NCBI RefSeq assembly: GCF_035917415.1
Contig: NZ_CP109073.1
Coordinates: forward strand, 3,556,501-3,620,500
Length of the DNA: 64,000 nt
Direction of reading: 5' to 3'
Source: Streptomyces sp. NBC_01803
Lineage (GTDB): Bacteria > Actinomycetota > Actinomycetes > Streptomycetales > Streptomycetaceae
This document shows, piece after piece, positions 62,734 to 64,000 of the stretch; position 1 is the stretch's first letter; every line of letters begins with the position of its first letter. The position numbers were made by a program, and so were the translations under genes. A model generated the notes under the pieces. The model was given only the letters and a program-made list of their open reading frames with translations, was not told where the DNA came from and did not search any database.

Positions 62734-63526
62734 TAAAACGCGGAGGGGCGCCGGGGAACGGCGGGCCGAGGCGCCGCCCGCCGTGGCGGCGCGCGGGCTG
62801 CGGGTCGCGCGGGGTGGCGCCGAGGTGCTCAAGGGGCTGGACTTCACGGTGGAACGCGGCAGCGTCACCGGGCTGCTCGGGCCGTCCGGGTGCGGGAAGA
62901 GCACCCTGATGCGGGCGGTCGTCGGCGCCCAGGCGAAGGTGACCGGCTCGCTGGAAGCGCTCGGCCGGCCGGCGGGCGGCCCGGAGCTGCGGCACCGACT
63001 CGGCTATGTCACGCAAGCGCCGTCGGTCTACTTGGACCTGACCATCCGGCAGAACCTCGACTACTACGCGGCCGTCCTCGGCGTCCCGCGCACGGGGCGG
63101 CGGGCCGCCGTCGACGCGGCGCTCGCCGACGTGGACCTGACCGCCCGCGCCGACGCCCTGGCCGCCAACCTCTCGGGCGGCCAGCGCTCCCGCGTCTCGC
63201 TCGCCGTCGCCCTGCTCGGTACCCCCGAGCTGCTGGTGCTGGACGAGCCGACCGTCGGCCTGGACCCGGTGCTGCGGCGCGGCCTGTGGGAGCTGTTCCA
63301 CCGGCTCGCCGCCGAGCGCGGTACGACGCTGCTGATCTCGTCGCACGTGATGGACGAGGCCGACCGCTGCGACCGGCTGCTGCTCATGCGCGCCGGCCGG
63401 ATTCTCGCCGAGGGGACCCCGCACGAGCTGCGCCGGCGGACGGGCGGGGCCTCGGTGGAGGAGGCGTTCCTGCGGCTGGTGGACGCGGACGCGAGGCTGG
63501 ACGAGACGGAGATGATCACCCGATGA
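62726..63526 (+). CDS. ABC exporter ATP-binding subunit
   Basis: A 266-aa ABC ATPase. Walker [10 protein letters not shown] is near 50-58, the signature is [15 protein letters not shown], Walker [14 protein letters not shown], and the H-loop is [13 protein letters not shown]. The length and sequence match subunits of ABC-2 drug or lipid exporters. The ATG at 62726 follows GGAG by about 11 bp and lies in the centre of the TetR-type dyad. The next gene overlaps the stop codon (ATGA). Confidence 0.92.
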   Translation: MINKTRRGAGERRAEAPPAVAARGLRVARGGAEVLKGLDFTVERGSVTGLLGPSGCGKSTLMRAVVGAQAKVTGSLEALGRPAGGPELRHRLGYVTQAPSVYLDLTIRQNLDYYAAVLGVPRTGRRAAVDAALADVDLTARADALAANLSGGQRSRVSLAVALLGTPELLVLDEPTVGLDPVLRRGLWELFHRLAAERGTTLLISSHVMDEADRCDRLLLMRAGRILAEGTPHELRRRTGGASVEEAFLRLVDADARLDETEMITR

Positions 63527-64000
63527 ACGCGACCCGGACCCTCGCCACCGCCCGGCGCGTGCTGCGGCAGCTCCGCCACGACCCGCGCACGATCGCGCTG
63601 TTGCTGCTGGTGCCCGTATTGCTGCTGGTGCTGCTGTATTACGTCTACGACGCCGACCGCGACTCGTTCGACTTCATCGGCTCCTCGCTGCTAGGGATCT
63701 TCCCGATGGTGACCATGTTCCTGGTCACGTCGATCGCCACGCTGCGGGAGCGCACCTCGGGCACGCTGGAGCGGCTGATGACCATGCCGCTGGGGCGCGG
63801 CGACCTGATCGCCGGGTACGCGCTGGCCTTCGGGGTCTTCGCGGTCGCCCAGGCCGGCCTGGCCACGGGCGTGGCGCTGTGGTTCCTGGACCTGGACATC
63901 GCGGGCTCGCCCTGGCTGCTGCTGCTCGTCGCGCTGCTCAACGCGCTGCTGGGCACGGCGCTCGGCCTGTTCGTCTCGGCGTTCGCCGCCTCGGAGTTCC
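63523..64000 (+). CDS. ABC-2 type exporter permease, cut by the window end
   Basis: Start of the membrane partner of the previous ATPase; 159 codons are visible. It shows [26 protein letters not shown] as first membrane segment, [49 protein letters not shown], read in parts, which is the ABC-2 signature, and further hydrophobic segments. The ATG overlaps the ATPase stop (ATGA). The 3' end lies outside. Confidence 0.92.
   Translation, partial: MNATRTLATARRVLRQLRHDPRTIALLLLVPVLLLVLLYYVYDADRDSFDFIGSSLLGIFPMVTMFLVTSIATLRERTSGTLERLMTMPLGRGDLIAGYALAFGVFAVAQAGLATGVALWFLDLDIAGSPWLLLLVALLNALLGTALGLFVSAFAASEF

Overview
The window is very GC-rich and uses GTG starts, 4-bp start/stop overlaps and third-position G/C throughout. 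Its gene order, hpt-ftsH-folE, the folate genes, panC-nadB-nadC-coaX, lsr2, clpC, mutY and disA-radA, is that of a core chromosomal region of a streptomycete or close relative. No rRNA, tRNA, CRISPR array, insertion sequence or prophage was seen.

Layout. 0.2-2.6 kb: XRE/DUF5753 regulator and an aldehyde dehydrogenase. 2.6-5.8 kb: PadR regulator divergent from a drug-type ABC exporter with two matching operators, then a broken MerR/TipA-like gene. 5.8-9.98 kb: ThrE-like exporter, SMR pump, ppa, dacB. 10.0-15.9 kb: DUF2342 metalloprotease, tilS, hpt, ftsH, folE. 16.0-20.6 kb: coiled-coil membrane protein and a glycine-betaine-type ABC importer whose ATPase gene is divergent from the other three. 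20.6-23.8 kb: DUF3180, folK and folB on the minus strand, folP and an NTF2-like gene on the plus strand. 23.9-28.7 kb: six closely packed genes with a WXG100-like protein and a large WXG-headed, membrane-inserting protein (type VII secretion-like). 28.9-33.0 kb: two PH-domain (YdbS/YdbT-like) proteins, an orphan NuoD-like subunit and a COG1565 methyltransferase. 33.1-35.0 kb: two-component system. 35.1-40.5 kb: DUF2520-panC-nadB-nadC-coaX cluster for CoA and NAD. 40.6-42.7 kb: small proteins, BlaI-type regulator, GNAT, lsr2. 43.2-45.8 kb: clpC. 45.8-54.6 kb: an accessory stretch with a NACHT NTPase, a PIN toxin-antitoxin pair, tag, a TPR-like protein, AraC regulator, two decayed genes and a HATPase. 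54.6-59.1 kb: mutY, a secreted/anchored acidic protein, disA, radA. 59.3-64 kb: a sigma-like/zinc-finger/TM/BACON-like fusion, a TetR regulator with a sugar-isomerase-like protein, and a divergent ABC exporter cut by the window end.

The most unusual feature is recurrent. At least seven genes (padR, folE, coaX, the PIN gene, the TPR gene, the HATPase gene and the acidic anchored protein) end in short tandem repeats whose unit contains the gene's own last codons and stop codon. Further repeats lie in other 3' regions. Other points of interest are the type VII-like operon, the bacterial NLR-type protein, and the NuoD-like protein beside an NDUFAF7-like methyltransferase.
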